A program made the translations under genes and the position numbers. A DNA stretch of 64,000 nt from Achromobacter insolitus. Its GTDB lineage: Bacteria > Pseudomonadota > Gammaproteobacteria > Burkholderiales > Burkholderiaceae_B. Below the pieces are notes generated by a model. The model ran no database searches. It had not been told where the DNA came from and worked only from the letters and a program-made list of their open reading frames with translations. The stretch lies in assembly GCF_002209555.1 (NCBI RefSeq), contig NZ_NJIF01000004.1:496001-560000 (forward strand). Reading direction: 5' to 3'. This document shows positions 62,353 to 64,000 of this stretch, piece by piece. Every line of letters begins with the position of its first letter. Position 1 is the stretch's first letter.

Positions 62353-63768
62353 CTAGCGGGCCACGGGCTCCGCGACGCCGACCGGGTCGGCGGCCGCTTC
62401 AATGATCTCCCCCACCGTCAGGCACAAGTCCTCGCGGTAACGGCCCGCCAGCACCTGCACGCCCACCGGGCTTGGCCCCGCTGCACTCATGGCGCTACCC
62501 ATCGAGACCGACAGACCCGGCAAGCCCATGAACGGCACGCCGATCTGCGTCATCTGTGCGCGCCAGACCCGCGCATAGGCCGCATCGCCCTGCAGGTCCA
62601 GGTTGTCTGGGAACGGCAGCTCGGCAGAGACGGGCAGCAGCAGCACGGGATACTCGGCAAAGAAAAGCTCCCACTGGCGCGTCAACGTCGCGCGCCGCGT
62701 CAAAGTGGCAGAAAAACTGGCGAGGTCGATGCTGGCGGCATTGTCGCGCTGGCCGGCCAGTGCCACCAGGGCCCCGCGGTCGCCTTCTTTCTCGGCTGCC
62801 GCGACCAGGGCCTCGTACCCATCGGCCAACCACATCCGGATTTGCAGGTCTGCCGCTTCCTGCATGGGCGGCACCGCGTCCAGGGTATCCACCGTCCAGC
62901 CGGCCTCGCTGAGCCGGCGAGCGGCCTCCTGCAAGGCCTTGACCACGGCGGGTTCAGTATCCATGCCGTCCGGGTTCAGGCACAACGCTGCCCGGTGCGG
63001 CGCCTCGGGCCCCACCAGCGGAGCCGGCACCCACCAGGGATCGCGCGCGTCCCGCGCCGCCAGCGCCGCCAGCCCCACCCTCAGATCGGCGATGCTGCGT
63101 CCCAGCGGGCCCGACACGGCGGTCAGTTGCCCGCCGATCGAGCGTTCCGGCAAGGCGGCGTTATATGCCGCCACGCGTCCCAACGAGGGACGCAGGCCAT
63201 GCACGCCGCAGGCATAGGCAGGATAGCGGATGGAGCCGGCGATATCGGTGCCATGCGCCAGGTGACCGATCCCGGCCGCCACGGCTGCGGCCGCGCCGCC
63301 CGACGAACCGCCTGGGGTGAGAGCCGGATTGCGCGGATTCAGCGTATTGCCGTGGAGCGCATTGCCGGTGAACCAGCGCAAGGAAAAGGCCGGCGTATTG
63401 GTGCGTCCCAGGATCACGGCGCCCGCGCGCCGCAGATTGTCCACGACCGGGCTGTTCTGGGCCGCGATCACATCTTTTTGCAGGCGCACGCCGTTGGTCG
63501 TGGCATGCCCTGCCTGGTCCACGTTGACCTTCACGGTGACCGGCACGCCCGCCAGCGGTCCCGCGTCCTCTCCGCGAGCAAGCATGGCGTCCACTTCCGC
63601 GGCTTGGGCCAATACCTCTTCCGGGTCGTGGTCCACGACCGCATTGATCGCGGGATTGACGGCATCCAGCCGTTGCAGCGCGCTTTGCGCGGCCTCGCGG
63701 GCGGACACTTCGCGCTTGCGGACGCGGGCGGCAAGCTCAACTGCGGACAAACGCCAAAGATCGGACAC
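62353..63768 (-). CDS. Amidase signature-family hydrolase
   Basis: 471 residues. The Ser-Ser-Lys triad of the amidase signature family is complete: Lys80 (PVTVKVN), Ser155 in the GGSSGG loop and Ser179 in GTDIAGSIRYPA. Translation starts at GTG with AGGAG about 7 nt upstream; the ATG-initiated longer frame to 63837 has no such site. Members hydrolyse small or aryl amides; the substrate cannot be told. It is convergent with the GNAT gene and downstream of a LysR gene on the same strand. Confidence 0.9.
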   Translation of the reverse strand: MSDLWRLSAVELAARVRKREVSAREAAQSALQRLDAVNPAINAVVDHDPEEVLAQAAEVDAMLARGEDAGPLAGVPVTVKVNVDQAGHATTNGVRLQKDVIAAQNSPVVDNLRRAGAVILGRTNTPAFSLRWFTGNALHGNTLNPRNPALTPGGSSGGAAAAVAAGIGHLAHGTDIAGSIRYPAYACGVHGLRPSLGRVAAYNAALPERSIGGQLTAVSGPLGRSIADLRVGLAALAARDARDPWWVPAPLVGPEAPHRAALCLNPDGMDTEPAVVKALQEAARRLSEAGWTVDTLDAVPPMQEAADLQIRMWLADGYEALVAAAEKEGDRGALVALAGQRDNAASIDLASFSATLTRRATLTRQWELFFAEYPVLLLPVSAELPFPDNLDLQGDAAYARVWRAQMTQIGVPFMGLPGLSVSMGSAMSAAGPSPVGVQVLAGRYREDLCLTVGEIIEAAADPVGVAEPVAR

Positions 63769-63856
63769 GCGCGACTCCTGTTCCTGTGTGTGTTGACGGG
63801 TCAGGCAAACCTTAGCGCCTGCCGCGCCCGCCCACAAGCCATGCCGCGGTCCTCGC

Positions 63857-64000
63857 CTACTTGTCCTCTTCGAAGACCTCGACGATCGCGTCGGCCACGG
63901 CGCGCACGCGGGCCGTGCGATTCAGGTCGCCGTGCATTACCAGCCAAAGATCATAGGGTTCGCTGCGCGTGGGCCAGATGCGCACCAGATCCGGGTACAA
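63857..64000 (-). CDS. LysR-family regulator, C-terminal fragment cut by the window end
   Basis: Only the last 47 codons are in the window. The translation (RIWPTRSEPYDLWLVMHGDL, then NRTARVRAVADAIVEVFEED) matches the end of LysR effector domains, where 'W-L-x-x-H-x-D-L-R-x-x-x-R-V-R' is common. It ends in TAG. The N-terminal part lies beyond the right edge. It may regulate the amidase gene downstream on the same strand. Confidence 0.75.
   Translation of the reverse strand: MYPDLVRIWPTRSEPYDLWLVMHGDLNRTARVRAVADAIVEVFEEDK

Overview
The window is high-GC DNA from a beta-proteobacterium, almost certainly of the Alcaligenaceae (Achromobacter/Bordetella-like). Pointers are the run leuS-lptE-holA-proA, two solitary Bug-type solute receptors, a response regulator that reads like BvgA, and a phosphonopyruvate hydrolase very close, as I remember it, to the Variovorax enzyme. 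Genus-level assignment is inference. Coding density is high and most genes lie in short operons. I saw no integrase, insertion sequence or CRISPR array.

Layout. 0-1.3 kb: a Bug receptor and tRNA-Arg(UCU). 1.4-8.0 kb: a polar amino acid ABC transporter, a FAD amine/amino acid oxidase and an XRE-cupin regulator, divergent from an ALDH7-type dehydrogenase; together they look like a pipecolate/lysine-type catabolic unit. 8.2-11.4 kb: outer-membrane phospholipase A, pyridoxal kinase, a cupin and an XRE-cupin regulator. 11.5-15.0 kb: a class II aldolase/GST/Bug operon and an alpha/beta hydrolase.

15.4-31.0 kb is the most distinctive part. It holds two membrane hybrid histidine kinases without their own Hpt domain, a BvgA-like response regulator, a stand-alone Hpt protein, an EAL-domain protein, a receiver-only protein lacking the conserved lysine, a small XRE-like protein, a 2190-residue trimeric autotransporter adhesin with a near-identical stalk repeat, and an SmpA/OmlA-OmpA lipoprotein resembling TpgA. 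GGAAATTTCC-type elements sit in the promoters of the kinase/EAL pair, the receiver/XRE pair and the adhesin. Two pairs are spaced exactly 22 bp centre to centre, as expected for BvgA-type dimers. I infer a split Bvg-like phosphorelay controlling an adhesin and c-di-GMP turnover.

31.0-35.8 kb: a LysR regulator, an FdhF/YdeP-like molybdoenzyme, a bestrophin-like channel and a tandem tautomerase. 35.9-39.2 kb: a proXWV-type osmoprotectant transporter. 39.7-42.4 kb: cyclopropane fatty acid synthase and a Bcr/CflA exporter. 42.8-43.2 kb: rpmB-rpmG. 43.4-47.3 kb: a branched-chain-type ABC transporter with fused permeases and only one ATPase. 47.3-52.6 kb: a SulP transporter, phosphonopyruvate hydrolase, a hemerythrin protein, a D,D-carboxypeptidase and an HU protein with a histone-H1-like tail. 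52.8-64 kb: MarR/MFS, leuS-lptE-holA, proA, a small membrane protein, a hydratase, a GNAT acetyltransferase, an amidase, and the C-terminal end of a LysR gene cut by the window edge.

All homology statements come from reading motifs and remembered family sequences; no search was run.
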